Of a stretch of 64,000 nucleotides of DNA, positions 1 through 8,631 are shown in pieces. The stretch is from the NCBI GenBank assembly GCA_902601765.1, contig CACKOO010000001.1, forward strand, positions 155,839-219,838, read 5' to 3'. This stretch comes from Hydrogenophilales bacterium. Its GTDB lineage: Bacteria > Pseudomonadota > Gammaproteobacteria > Burkholderiales > Eutrophovitaceae. Positions within the stretch are counted from its first letter, which is position 1. Each line of letters starts with the position of its first letter. A program made the position numbers and the translations under genes. The notes below the pieces were generated by a model, which did not search any database, had not been told where the DNA came from, and was given only the letters and a program-made list of their open reading frames with translations.

Positions 1-640
1 CATTTTTGTCAGAGTCCAGAAAGTTTATCACTGGCTCGTCTTTGCCCGTCAACTCTCGAAGATCTCTGCTGTAATGAGGATTCTTAAGGCATCGAACATC
101 AAAAACAAAGTCTGCATCTGGTGGTAATCCAAATTTAAATCCAAACGATTTAACGAGCAGCATCGTCTTAAAATCACCCTCCTCAAGAAATTGCCTTAAG
201 TACAGCTTTAATTGCGCTGGGCTCAGGTTCGTAGTGTCGATTCGGTAGCTGTGTTCCGATATGTCTTCAATCATTTTCCTTTCTAGGTTAATACACTCGG
301 ATAAGTCTATATCTGAATTAGAGAGGGGATGTTTCCTTCTTGTTTCGGAGAATCTTTGGATCAATATTTCAGCCTCAGCATCTAAAAAAATAACATCATA
401 GCTAATTGCCTTTTGATTTAGCGTCTTCACATAATTGGAGGCTACTGGTAAGTTTTTCCCACTACGGATATCTACACTAACAGCAACTTTGCTGTATTTT
501 TCTGCCTCCAGAAATTTTACAGTATCTCCAAGTAATTGAGCGGGAAGATTATCAACACAGTAATAGCCACTATCCTCTAAAATGTTTAAAGCTACGCTTT
601 TTCCAGATCCAGAGAGTCCCGTAACTATCACTAAATGCAT
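1..640 (-). CDS. rapZ: RNase adapter protein RapZ (C-terminus cut by window edge)
   Basis: P-loop nucleotide-binding protein of the RapZ/YvcJ family, which in enterobacteria binds the GlmZ small RNA and hands it to RNase E to tune glucosamine-6-phosphate synthesis. The ATG is at 638-640 and the protein opens with a Walker A motif GLSGSGKS at residues 8-15. VDNLPAQLL follows at about 33-41. Near the window edge the typical FDVRCLKNPHY and LTGKDEPV stretches of the C-terminal domain are readable. About 213 of the expected 280-290 residues are inside the window. It follows hprK on the same strand after about 20 bases, the usual betaproteobacterial ptsN-hprK-rapZ order. Identification is secure; the target RNA in this lineage is unknown. 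Confidence 0.95.
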   Translation of the reverse strand, partial: MHLVIVTGLSGSGKSVALNILEDSGYYCVDNLPAQLLGDTVKFLEAEKYSKVAVSVDIRSGKNLPVASNYVKTLNQKAISYDVIFLDAEAEILIQRFSETRRKHPLSNSDIDLSECINLERKMIEDISEHSYRIDTTNLSPAQLKLYLRQFLEEGDFKTMLLVKSFGFKFGLPPDADFVFDVRCLKNPHYSRDLRELTGKDEPVINFLDSDKN

Positions 641-661
641 GTAGCTTCTTTCATTTTTATA

Positions 662-1597
662 CTACCTCTTCTTGAGTTTATTTTCTTGCCGTTCCACGAA
701 ATCTTGAGTGCTATCGATACCACGAAGTTGCAGAATATAATTTCTTACGGCAGCCTCCACAAGAACTGCTAAATTTCGTCCTGCCGCCACCGGTATTTGC
801 ACTTTATTGACGGTTACCTCAAGAATGGTCTCGCTACCGGCGTGAATTGGTATACGTTCAATTTCATTTGCGTTTTTAGTTGGTTTTTCTAGTTGTACAA
901 TCAACTTCAGAGTCTTTCGTCGGCGAACGGCTGTTTCACCAAAAATAGTACGGATGTTCAGCATGCCCAGTCCCCTAACTTCTAGAAAATCTTTGAGCAT
1001 GCTAGGACTTCGCCCTTCAAGCGTTTGGGGAGCAATGTGATGAAGTTCTACAACGTCATCAGCCACCAGTCCCGATCCTCTAGAAATCAATTCTAGGCCT
1101 AGTTCACTTTTACCTACACCACTTCCGCCTGTGATCATAACGCCCATTCCTAAGACATCTAGGAAAACACCATGTTTAATTTCAAATTCAGCGAGAGCCT
1201 TACCTAAGTATGTTCTAATTACCCATATGATTTGCTGACTAGGCAGTGGAGATTTAATTATCGGAATCTTGTGATCTTTAGCAAAATTGAAAAGTGAATC
1301 GGGAGGAGTTTCCCCGTCAGACAGTATCAAACAAACGAACCCGCTTTCTCTTAACTTTTCTAATGCGTTTTTTTGATCGCTGTCTGACATTTCAGAAAAA
1401 TAATGTGCTTCCGTTTTACTGAAAATTTGTATCCAGTTTGGGTGAGTTAAGTTTAGATTGCCAATGAGACCTTCAGTCGAATGATTAATTTTTTCACTAT
1501 CGAGTATTGTTTGTATATCGTGTAATTTTAGCGTCCAGCCAAGCTTTAGAGCTTCGGCGTTATCTTGGAACAATTTAGAAATACTGACTTTAGGCAT
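662..1597 (-). CDS. hprK: HPr kinase/phosphorylase
   Basis: Bifunctional enzyme that phosphorylates and dephosphorylates a serine of HPr/NPr, linking PTS state to regulation. From the chosen start (MPKVSISK, 311 aa) the conserved HGVFLDV histidine is near residue 142, the Walker A GGSGVGKS at about 157-164 and the family signature EVRGLGMLNIR near 206. An in-frame ATG 27 bases upstream (1622-1624) would overlap ptsN by 35 bases. The inner ATG overlaps the ptsN stop by only 8 bases and gives the usual family length, so I prefer it. It lies between ptsN and rapZ in one transcription unit. Confidence 0.95.
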   Translation of the reverse strand: MPKVSISKLFQDNAEALKLGWTLKLHDIQTILDSEKINHSTEGLIGNLNLTHPNWIQIFSKTEAHYFSEMSDSDQKNALEKLRESGFVCLILSDGETPPDSLFNFAKDHKIPIIKSPLPSQQIIWVIRTYLGKALAEFEIKHGVFLDVLGMGVMITGGSGVGKSELGLELISRGSGLVADDVVELHHIAPQTLEGRSPSMLKDFLEVRGLGMLNIRTIFGETAVRRRKTLKLIVQLEKPTKNANEIERIPIHAGSETILEVTVNKVQIPVAAGRNLAVLVEAAVRNYILQLRGIDSTQDFVERQENKLKKR

Positions 1598-2051
1598 GAT
1601 TTCCCCAGTCGCAAAATATTTCATAAATTTGCTCGGGAGTTTTGCTGTTATGCATTTTTTTTAAGATATTTTCGGTACTGAAAAGCTGGGATAGCTCCGA
1701 CAAGATTTGTAAATGTAGTTCGGTAGCTTTGGCAGGAACTAACAAAAAGAAAAAAAAGAAAACAGGTTTATTATCTGGAGCTTCAAATGGAATCCCGTTC
1801 TTCGAGCGTATGAAGGCTGCTGTGCTTTTCTTTAAGTTATCTAATCTTCCATGCGGAATTGCCACGCCATTTCCTAAAGCGGTCGAACCCATTTTCTCTC
1901 TTTCTAAGAACGCTTCAAAAATAGATTTCCTGCCTATCCCTATAGACTGTTCAAACAGGAGTCCTGCTTGGTCAAAAACCCTCTTTTTACTTTTTACGTC
2001 GAGGTCAATTTGAATATTTTTTGCAGGTAATAATTGAAAAAGATATCCCAT
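1590..2051 (-). CDS. ptsN: PTS IIA-like nitrogen regulatory protein PtsN
   Basis: EIIA-Ntr, the terminal phosphate acceptor of the nitrogen PTS; it regulates partner proteins such as potassium transport components rather than importing sugar. The protein is 153 aa, the family norm. The active histidine is H67 in GVAIPHGR, preceded by STALGNG. An odd stretch PVFFFFFLLVP (about residues 98-108) replaces the usual mixed hydrophobic strand; it is encoded by a T/C-rich run, and the frame is intact on both sides. It starts 22 bases after the rpoN stop, with no hpf gene between them, and overlaps hprK at its 3' end. Confidence 0.93.
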   Translation of the reverse strand: MGYLFQLLPAKNIQIDLDVKSKKRVFDQAGLLFEQSIGIGRKSIFEAFLEREKMGSTALGNGVAIPHGRLDNLKKSTAAFIRSKNGIPFEAPDNKPVFFFFFLLVPAKATELHLQILSELSQLFSTENILKKMHNSKTPEQIYEIFCDWGNHA

Positions 2052-2073
2052 AATTTAAACTTTTAAAAAATTA

Positions 2074-3546
2074 CTAAAGATCTTTCCTAAGATTCATCGG
2101 TAATATTTGTAGAGCTTCTCGATACTTTGCCACAGTCCTACGAGCAACTACAATACCTTGTGAGCTCAACAGCTTTGATATTTGACTATCGGATGTTGGT
2201 TTTCGTTTATCCTCATCTTCCACAATTTTTTTTATTAATGCACGGATTGCTGTTGATGAGTAAGCACTTCCTGAGTGTGTAGTAACATGACTACCGAAAA
2301 AATATTTTAGTTCAAGTATACCTCGAGGCGTCATCATATATTTGTGCGTTGTTACCCGTGAGATAGTCGATTCGTGTAAATCTAGTTTATCAGCGATTTC
2401 TCGAAGAACCATGGGACGCATCCCAAGATCACCATGTTCAAAAAAATTGTGTTGCTCATCAATAATAGCTTGTGATACTCGCAGAATAGTATCGTATCTT
2501 TGTTCGACATTTTTGATGAACCATTTGGCATCAGTAAGCTGATCTTTTATATTTTGAAATTTGGCACCCTTATTCTTCTGTAAAATTTCTGCGTACATTT
2601 TATTTATTTTGAGCTTTGGTTTGGCATCAAAGTTAAGAAAGGCTTTCCATTTTGAATTCTGCTTTTTTACATAAACGTCCGGTGTAATATACCTTGTCTC
2701 TGACACGTTAAAAGCTGCACCTGGCCTCGGATTTAGGCTTTGTATGAGTTTTTGCACGTTCCTTAAAGTATTATCATCGCATCCTAGACGTTTCTTTAAT
2801 TTTTTATAGTCACGGACTGCGAGGTCAGAAAGATAATTGGTTACTAACGTTAGTGCCATAAGCTTGTGTTCCGTGTCTTCGGGCATCGCCAAAATTTGCA
2901 ATTCCAAACACTCCGATAAATTTCTGGCTCCAACTCCTGCCGGCCTGAGCTTTTGGAGGTTCCTTATAGCGGTATCGATTTCCTCTTGGTTTATTTGCAT
3001 TTCAGTTCGGAGTGAGTCAAGTAATTCATTGATTTCATCTTTAAGAAAACCATCCTCGTCCAGGTTTCCAATTAAGTACATCACTATCTGTCGATCTTTA
3101 ACCGACAGTTTTAACAGAGCAAGTTGCTCAGTCAGATGATCTGATAGTGACACCTCAGTGGAAGCTATTTGACGTTCTTCGTTTTGGTTATCGCTATGAG
3201 GCTTCCCGTAATTTTCCTGGCGATCCTCATTTTGCCAATCTGTATCGGTCGCCGTTTGATCGTCAGTTGCTGTTTCGTCGTCTATAGATTTATTATCACT
3301 TACGATTTGTTCATCGGTTTCTGTTTCCGCATTAGGTGAGTTGATATCCTCGCCTGATAATGTTTCTCGTTCTTGGTGTGGACCATCTTCTTCTTCCTCA
3401 ATATCTAATAGAGGGTTGTCTTGGACCATTTGTTTAATCTCTTGTTGTAGCTCGAGAGTTGATAGTTGCAAAAGCCTAATAGATTGCTGCAGTTGAGGAG
3501 TAAGAGCTAGCTGTTGTGTAAGTTTGAGTTGTAAAGAATGCTTCAT
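2074..3546 (-). CDS. rpoN: RNA polymerase sigma-54 factor
   Basis: Sigma-N, which directs RNA polymerase to -24/-12 promoters opened by enhancer-binding ATPases. Length is 490 aa. Region I is the Gln/Leu-rich N-terminus (MKHSLQLKLTQQLALTPQL), followed by an acidic region II of about residues 50-125 rich in D, E, T and Q, then the core-binding domain. A helix-turn-helix is near LHESTISRVT and the RpoN box ARRTVAKYRE is at 468-477. It follows lptB after 46 bases in the usual lptCAB-rpoN order. No sigma-54 promoter or enhancer-binding protein was recognised in the window. Confidence 0.96.
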   Translation of the reverse strand: MKHSLQLKLTQQLALTPQLQQSIRLLQLSTLELQQEIKQMVQDNPLLDIEEEEDGPHQERETLSGEDINSPNAETETDEQIVSDNKSIDDETATDDQTATDTDWQNEDRQENYGKPHSDNQNEERQIASTEVSLSDHLTEQLALLKLSVKDRQIVMYLIGNLDEDGFLKDEINELLDSLRTEMQINQEEIDTAIRNLQKLRPAGVGARNLSECLELQILAMPEDTEHKLMALTLVTNYLSDLAVRDYKKLKKRLGCDDNTLRNVQKLIQSLNPRPGAAFNVSETRYITPDVYVKKQNSKWKAFLNFDAKPKLKINKMYAEILQKNKGAKFQNIKDQLTDAKWFIKNVEQRYDTILRVSQAIIDEQHNFFEHGDLGMRPMVLREIADKLDLHESTISRVTTHKYMMTPRGILELKYFFGSHVTTHSGSAYSSTAIRALIKKIVEDEDKRKPTSDSQISKLLSSQGIVVARRTVAKYREALQILPMNLRKDL

Positions 3547-3592
3547 GCTGTTAAGAAAATATAGAATTCTTTCTGTAGTCAGTTAAAAAAAA

Positions 3593-4315
3593 TTATAGTT
3601 GAAAGTTCTCTCCCAAATAAACTTTCCGTACCTTGTCATTATAAACGATATCCTTTGGTTTTCCGTATGCTAAAACCGATCCATCACTAATAATATAAGC
3701 CCTATCACAAATCCCAAGTGTTTCTCGTACACTATGGTCCGTGATAACTACGCCTATATCGCGTTCCTTTAGAAACGCTATAATTTTTTGAATGTCGAGA
3801 ACTGCGATTGGATCAACTCCTGCGAAGGGCTCATCTAAAAGGATAAACCTTGGCTTCGAGGCTAGGGCTCTTGCTATCTCTGTGCGTCTGCGTTCTCCTC
3901 CGGACAGGCTAATAGCCCAGTTATCTCTTAAATGAGTAATTTGCAAGTCTTGAAGAAGAGACTCTAGGTTTTCAGCAATTTGATTTTTTGTAAAATTCTG
4001 CAACTCTAAAACTGCCTGTATATTCTCTGCTACCGTAAGCCTACGGAATATGGAGGACTCCTGAGGAAGATAACTGAGTCCTAAGTCTGCTCTTTGGTGA
4101 ATAGGCAGGTGAGTGAGTCTTCTATCTCCCAAGTACAACTCTCCACTGTCAGCTGCAATAAGGCCCACCATTAAATAAAAACAGGTTGTTTTCCCAGCAC
4201 CATTTGGGCCTAGTAGCCCGACAACTTCACCACTATCCACTTTTAACGAGACATCTTTCACGACACTTTTGAGGCCGTAAGTTTTCTTGAGGTTTTCCGC
4301 AAGTAGCCTCGCCAT
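3593..4315 (-). CDS. lptB: LPS export ABC transporter ATP-binding protein LptB
   Basis: Cytoplasmic ATPase of the LptB2FGC complex that extracts lipopolysaccharide from the inner membrane and pushes it along the Lpt bridge. It has 240 aa, the normal size. Walker A GPNGAGKT is at 36-43, the signature LSGGERR at 137-143, Walker B FILLDE at 157-162 and the H-loop in ITDHSVRET near 195. It lies 40 bases after lptA, and both upstream neighbours belong to the same export machine. lptF and lptG are not in the window. Confidence 0.96.
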   Translation of the reverse strand: MARLLAENLKKTYGLKSVVKDVSLKVDSGEVVGLLGPNGAGKTTCFYLMVGLIAADSGELYLGDRRLTHLPIHQRADLGLSYLPQESSIFRRLTVAENIQAVLELQNFTKNQIAENLESLLQDLQITHLRDNWAISLSGGERRRTEIARALASKPRFILLDEPFAGVDPIAVLDIQKIIAFLKERDIGVVITDHSVRETLGICDRAYIISDGSVLAYGKPKDIVYNDKVRKVYLGENFQL

Positions 4316-4355
4316 TTATTAAGGTTCCTTAGTTTTTAAGTTCGAAAGGGCAAAG

Positions 4356-4925
4356 TCAATTACCATTCTTTGGTTTTATAACGGCCTTTACACGGCCATT
4401 AGGATTATTGATCGATGCCGCAGACTTACCACCACCCTTAATCTGGAAAAATTCATTTGTCATATTGTATGAAATATAATCTCCTTCAACTTCATCAGGG
4501 CCTCTAGTAATTTTTGCATCTTCAAACATTTCAAGCTGTCCGTTTTCCCCGTTGTATTCTATCCGCTTAGCATAGCCGTCAATATGTTCGTCTAAGCCTT
4601 CTCGTTTTTGCCTAAAGTGAGCTGGGTTTCCTCTGGCTTTTCCATACTGAAATCCTTTTTCATCTCTTTTTACAATTATTTCATTGGCATTAATTTCTAA
4701 GGTTCCTTGCCTGAGAGTGACATTACCTTTAAAAACTGCTTCTTGATTCTTATCATCAATTTCGACAAAATCAGCCTCCAGAGTAACTGGTGCCATGGTA
4801 TCTGAGTCGTCAGCATTAACAGCGTTTGGGAACTTCATGAAGATTAGAGCAAGGCAAACGCAAAGCAGACTAGCGACGGTAGAGGCCCTCTCTAATGGGT
4901 TACGGTCTTGTGTAAGGATTTTCAT
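4356..4925 (-). CDS. lptA: LPS transport periplasmic protein LptA
   Basis: Periplasmic beta-jellyroll protein that bridges LptC to LptD and carries LPS across the periplasm. The 189-aa protein has a signal-like segment at about residues 15-38 ending near NAVNADD. It then has the OstA/LptA core with EADFVEIDDKNQEAVFKGNV, where the early strands lie. Its start overlaps the 3' end of lptC by 26 bases, suggesting translational coupling, and lptB follows. The first 14 residues before the hydrophobic segment are longer than usual, so a later start cannot be excluded, although no better ATG lies before the signal sequence. Confidence 0.92.
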   Translation of the reverse strand: MKILTQDRNPLERASTVASLLCVCLALIFMKFPNAVNADDSDTMAPVTLEADFVEIDDKNQEAVFKGNVTLRQGTLEINANEIIVKRDEKGFQYGKARGNPAHFRQKREGLDEHIDGYAKRIEYNGENGQLEMFEDAKITRGPDEVEGDYISYNMTNEFFQIKGGGKSAASINNPNGRVKAVIKPKNGN

Positions 4926-5481
4926 AATTTGCCTGTACTTGCGAAAGAAGATTGATAATTCGTGTCTTATTGTTAAATTCTAGACCAACGGCCGATAGTT
5001 TTGAGTTTCCGATATTTAGAAAGATTTCTTTATCTGTTACCGCAGTCTCTTCATCTGGAATAATGTGAATGTGTGAAGTTTTTATCGTTAACTCCCTTTG
5101 GCTATCATTTTTGGGGCGATTAATCTCAACGTTACCCTCAAAATAAACGTGTTCTCCGTTGTTGATGAGCCGAGCTTTTTCCGATGCAAAAGAGATTGGC
5201 CCATCTAAACCACTATAGTACATTAAAACTGGTAAGGATAAGGAGCTTAACTTTTGGAGAGCATAGTGCTCTAATTTGTTTCCCTCTAGTGAGTAGAGCT
5301 TCTCTCCTAACTGGTTCATTCTGGTGGCTTGGTATCCAATGACATAGAAATCTGGATAACTTGACGTGTTTGGAGTATTGGCATCTAGTTGATTTCGAAT
5401 TTTTGCGTCAAGCCACCATGTGAGGCCCGCTAAAAGGAGAAGAAGGATAACTGGAGACCAGTTAATAAGCTTCTCTCTCAT
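4900..5481 (-). CDS. lptC: LPS export system protein LptC
   Basis: Bitopic inner-membrane component of the Lpt bridge that passes LPS from LptB2FG to LptA. The 193-aa protein has a single N-terminal transmembrane segment at about residues 10-25 (VILLLLLAGLTWW), followed by a periplasmic jellyroll domain with GYQATRMN and LSLEGN-like strands. The ATG overlaps the kdsC stop as ATGA and its 3' end overlaps lptA, so kdsC-lptC-lptA are tightly coupled. Sequence conservation in LptC is weak; topology and position make the call. Confidence 0.9.
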   Translation of the reverse strand: MREKLINWSPVILLLLLAGLTWWLDAKIRNQLDANTPNTSSYPDFYVIGYQATRMNQLGEKLYSLEGNKLEHYALQKLSSLSLPVLMYYSGLDGPISFASEKARLINNGEHVYFEGNVEINRPKNDSQRELTIKTSHIHIIPDEETAVTDKEIFLNIGNSKLSAVGLEFNNKTRIINLLSQVQANYENPYTRP

Positions 5482-6026
5482 TGCGAGTATTTATCCATTT
5501 GTTTTTCCAATGTGTCTTGAGCTTGCATGATTAGTTCACAAACTTCCCTTACGGCGCCGTTTCCTCCTGGGTTCTCAGTCTTATAGTCCGATTTTTCCTG
5601 TAGCGTTTTCTTGGCATGAGGCACGGTAATACCCAGACCGCACCTTCCCAGAATACGCAAGTCAGGAAAATCATCGCCCATAACAGCCACTTGATAATCT
5701 TGTAGGTTGAGCATGCTTAACAATTCATTGTAAGGGATAAGTTTATCAGCTACTCCTTGAAACACATATTTAATATTCAACTCAGCAGCACGAATATCAA
5801 CGGCTACTGATGTTCTCCCACTAATTATGGCTAATTCAACCCCGGTTTCTTTTAAAAGTTGCATTCCTAGTCCATCAAGGACGTTAAATTCTTTTAAGAT
5901 TTCTCCTGAATTTGAAATTAAAATTTTTGGCGGCGATAATATCCCATCCACGTCAAATACTACTAATCGGATATTTTTAGCCTTACTTTTGGGAAAGTGT
6001 TTATCCCTGATGTTGAGATTCTCCAC
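5478..6026 (-). CDS. kdsC: 3-deoxy-D-manno-octulosonate 8-phosphate phosphatase KdsC
   Basis: HAD-family phosphatase giving free KDO for lipid A core assembly. The 182-aa protein shows the HAD motif I VFDVDG with D25 and D27, motif II in AIISGRT, and motif III/IV in VMGDDFPDL. It is compact, as C0-type tetrameric HAD enzymes are. It directly follows kdsD (1-base gap), the enzyme two steps earlier in KDO synthesis, and overlaps lptC. The intervening enzyme KdsA is not in the window. Confidence 0.94.
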   Translation of the reverse strand: MENLNIRDKHFPKSKAKNIRLVVFDVDGILSPPKILISNSGEILKEFNVLDGLGMQLLKETGVELAIISGRTSVAVDIRAAELNIKYVFQGVADKLIPYNELLSMLNLQDYQVAVMGDDFPDLRILGRCGLGITVPHAKKTLQEKSDYKTENPGGNGAVREVCELIMQAQDTLEKQMDKYSQ

Positions 6027-6027
6027 T

Positions 6028-7020
6028 TTATATGACTTTTGCCTGCATCAAGTCATGCATGTGGACTGCACCAGCTATTTTATTCGTCACCTCGTCGACA
6101 ACAATTAACTGGGTTATAAGTTGGTTTTCCATTAATTCTGCAGCATTGGCAGCCAGCTTACTTTGGGAGATTGTTTTTGGTGAGTGATTCATTACACTGG
6201 AAATTATTTTTGACGGGTCACTATCGGAATTTTGAAAAAACCTTCTTAGGTCACCGTCCGTAAATATACCAATGGGTTGTTCATTTTTGACTATAGCAGT
6301 CATTCCCATCCCTTTTTTTGTCATTTCTATTATTGCGTTACCCACGGTGTCTGAGGGGGCTACCACAGGTATCTTATCGCCCTTTCTCATTACATCTTCA
6401 ACAAGAACTAGTAATCGCCGGCCTAGTTTCCCCGCTGGGTGTGATTTCGCAAAATCCTCTGCTTGAAACCCTCTAGCATCTAGGATCGACAGTGCCAAAG
6501 CGTCTCCCATAGCCAATGCAACAGTAGAGCTAGTGGTTGGCGCCAAGCCCAAAGGACATGCCTCCTTCGTAAATGAGGCATTTAAATGTACATTCGCTAG
6601 TGATGCTAGGGAGGAATTTGGATTGCTAGTTATGCTAACCAAGGGTATTTTGCGGCGTTTTATTATTGGAGCGAGCATTAAAAGCTCATCGCCCTCGCCA
6701 GAATTTGATATGGCTAAAAGTACATCATCCGTTTGCAGTCCTCCGACATCTCCGTGGGTCGCTTCTGCCGCATGCAGGAAAAATGATGGAGTTCCGGTAC
6801 TCGATAAAGTTGCGGAAATTTTTTTCGCAACTATTCCTGATTTTCCAATCCCCGTTACTACAACTTTTCCCGTACAGCGAAAGAGCAAGTCGACGGCCTC
6901 GACAAACCTATGGTTTATCGTGTGGATCAGATTCTTTACAGCCTCGGACTCTATGATAAGAACTGATATTGCAAGATTCGTTATTTGTTGTTCCGAGCTT
7001 TTGCCTATTAATTTCGCCAT
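6028..7020 (-). CDS. kdsD: Arabinose-5-phosphate isomerase KdsD
   Basis: Converts ribulose-5-phosphate to arabinose-5-phosphate, the first committed step of KDO synthesis. The 330-aa protein has an N-terminal SIS sugar-isomerase domain (GIGKSGIVAKK near residue 57, then HAAEATHGD). Two C-terminal CBS domains follow, at about 205-265 (VEDVMRKGDKIP) and 270-330 (ISSVMNHSPKTI). The order kdsD-kdsC-lptC-lptA-lptB makes this an LPS synthesis and export operon. It starts only 10 bases after the stop of the upstream AAA-like gene, so the two are probably co-transcribed. Confidence 0.95.
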   Translation of the reverse strand: MAKLIGKSSEQQITNLAISVLIIESEAVKNLIHTINHRFVEAVDLLFRCTGKVVVTGIGKSGIVAKKISATLSSTGTPSFFLHAAEATHGDVGGLQTDDVLLAISNSGEGDELLMLAPIIKRRKIPLVSITSNPNSSLASLANVHLNASFTKEACPLGLAPTTSSTVALAMGDALALSILDARGFQAEDFAKSHPAGKLGRRLLVLVEDVMRKGDKIPVVAPSDTVGNAIIEMTKKGMGMTAIVKNEQPIGIFTDGDLRRFFQNSDSDPSKIISSVMNHSPKTISQSKLAANAAELMENQLITQLIVVDEVTNKIAGAVHMHDLMQAKVI

Positions 7021-7029
7021 GATAATCAG

Positions 7030-8454
7030 TTATGGTTTAAGGTAGGGTGAATTTGCCTTAATTTCAGCTTTAATGCCCTTTGTTGTTCGAAGGTAAGGGC
7101 GATTTGTTTTTAACTTTTTAGGTAGGGCATCAATAGCCTTTTTCGCAGCATCCAAGGTTTTGAAATTACCATAAAGTATAGAGATATACGGTTTGTTTTG
7201 AGCTAAAGTCCGGAATGCAAATATTTGATCAATATTTATGAGAGTCGATATCTCTATCATTTGTCGCCTAAGCACTGACATGTCCGCACCACCGAGAAGT
7301 TGAACGGAAAATTCTGAGCCATCTGCTTTCCCTAAAAAATTCAAAGTTTGCAGTAATCGGTCATCTAGCAGGGAGTTCCCTTCGGTTTTTTTGTCCATCT
7401 GGTCGGTGATTATACTTTTTCCCAATTCATTTGCATCTTGCAGCGGAAGAGCAGTTTTTTCCTTATCTGCGATAGCTAACGAAACAACCGTTTCTATATT
7501 ATTGTCTATTTCTAAATACTGTCTCTGATTTATGTCGTCGCTGATATTGCTGATTAAGGCATATATTGCTACTCCAAAAAAGACAAATCCTGTTGCTGAA
7601 ATTGCCAAATAACTTTTCTGTTCCATTTGCATCGTTTTCTGATTACCAGAAAAAAACTCGTATAATAGATTTGAATGGTCAAAATTTCCGACATTATTTA
7701 CATGGTCGTTAGTTACAATTTTTTCCTTTTTGATGAAAGCACTTTCTAGAGATCTTTGGCATAGATGATCGAGCATTTGTGGAGAGCCGTTTGAGAGAGA
7801 TACGATTTTTTCAATAGCCTGGTTTTTAAAAATCTTAAGGTTTTCGCCACCCGCCAATTCTATTTTATGCCGTATATAATTCATTGATTCGTTTTGTTCT
7901 AACTCTTCCAAGTGAAATTTGTAAGTCGCTAGATCAGGGGGCATATTTACTCGATTTAAAATCGAATCTTTCCCAATTAAAATAATTTTTAGAGTCCCAT
8001 TTAATTTTTTACAAATCCCTATAAATATTGAGATTTGCTGCCAAATTTTGTCTGATTCGTCTTCAAAGCCCTCAAGCATCAAAATCACATCCCGAGATTT
8101 TTGTGTTAATTCAACTTTTTCGTTTTGCAGTTCATCTAAAGATGCAATTAAGCTATTTTTTTGTGAGTTTCCACCCAAGCTGTCCACAAGTCTTGAAGTT
8201 TCGGTTCTCCAAGATTCCAAGGACTCTTTCGCGTGAAAGATATTCAAGCTGGTCCCTATTCTTAGTTTTAAGCTCCTGATTAAGGTGGATTTTCCAGAAC
8301 CTGGATTTCCTAGAAGAAAAATGCATTCTACTTGATTAAGGCCGAAGAGAATACTCTCGAGGATTTCTCGTCTATTACCCCCTTCAAAAAAATGCTCCGG
8401 ATTTTCTGGTGGCTCGAAGGGCGGCTTTAAAAGACCAAAAAAGCCGTAATGCAT
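7030..8454 (-). CDS. Membrane-anchored ExeA-like AAA protein with SPOR-like C-terminal domain
   Basis: A 474-aa protein of ExeA/GspA-DamX-like layout. The N-terminus MHYGFFGLLKPPFE and Walker A GNPGSGKST (about 49-57) match ExeA-type ATPases. The Walker B position reads VILMLEGFED, lacking the aspartate-glutamate pair of active relatives. A single transmembrane segment follows near residues 281-300 (ISATGFVFFGVAIYALI). The last ~110 residues (EFSVQLLGG ... PYISILYGNF) resemble a SPOR peptidoglycan-binding domain. By family analogy it may act at the division septum or in assembly of an envelope complex. It begins the kdsD-lpt transcription direction and faces the divergent mla operon. The SPOR call is by pattern only. 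Confidence 0.7.
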   Translation of the reverse strand: MHYGFFGLLKPPFEPPENPEHFFEGGNRREILESILFGLNQVECIFLLGNPGSGKSTLIRSLKLRIGTSLNIFHAKESLESWRTETSRLVDSLGGNSQKNSLIASLDELQNEKVELTQKSRDVILMLEGFEDESDKIWQQISIFIGICKKLNGTLKIILIGKDSILNRVNMPPDLATYKFHLEELEQNESMNYIRHKIELAGGENLKIFKNQAIEKIVSLSNGSPQMLDHLCQRSLESAFIKKEKIVTNDHVNNVGNFDHSNLLYEFFSGNQKTMQMEQKSYLAISATGFVFFGVAIYALISNISDDINQRQYLEIDNNIETVVSLAIADKEKTALPLQDANELGKSIITDQMDKKTEGNSLLDDRLLQTLNFLGKADGSEFSVQLLGGADMSVLRRQMIEISTLINIDQIFAFRTLAQNKPYISILYGNFKTLDAAKKAIDALPKKLKTNRPYLRTTKGIKAEIKANSPYLKP

Positions 8455-8631
8455 GATAAATTACCTCAAGTTTGTAAAAAATTAAATTTGGTTGTTATTC
8501 TTATTTTAATATGTTTGTGCTGGTTATATTGATATTATAGCTATAAAAATGCAATAGCCCCCACACTGTTTGGGATTACCTTGTCAATTTTGAATTATTA
8601 ACTTTAAATTATGGGCAATTACGGTTAAACC
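8455..8631. promoter_or_regulatory. Divergent intergenic region between the AAA-SPOR/kds-lpt and mla operons
   Basis: This AT-rich 177-base gap must hold outward promoters for both envelope operons. Candidate -10 elements such as TATTAT (8533-8538) and TATAAA (8541-8546) are visible, but no -35/-10 pair stands out enough to place a promoter precisely. No clear repeat or operator was found. Confidence 0.45.

Noticed and set aside
1714..1790. Frameshift in ptsN at the homopolymer-like run
   Set aside because: Conserved PtsN sequence continues in the same frame on both sides of the run, up to the stop at 1590.
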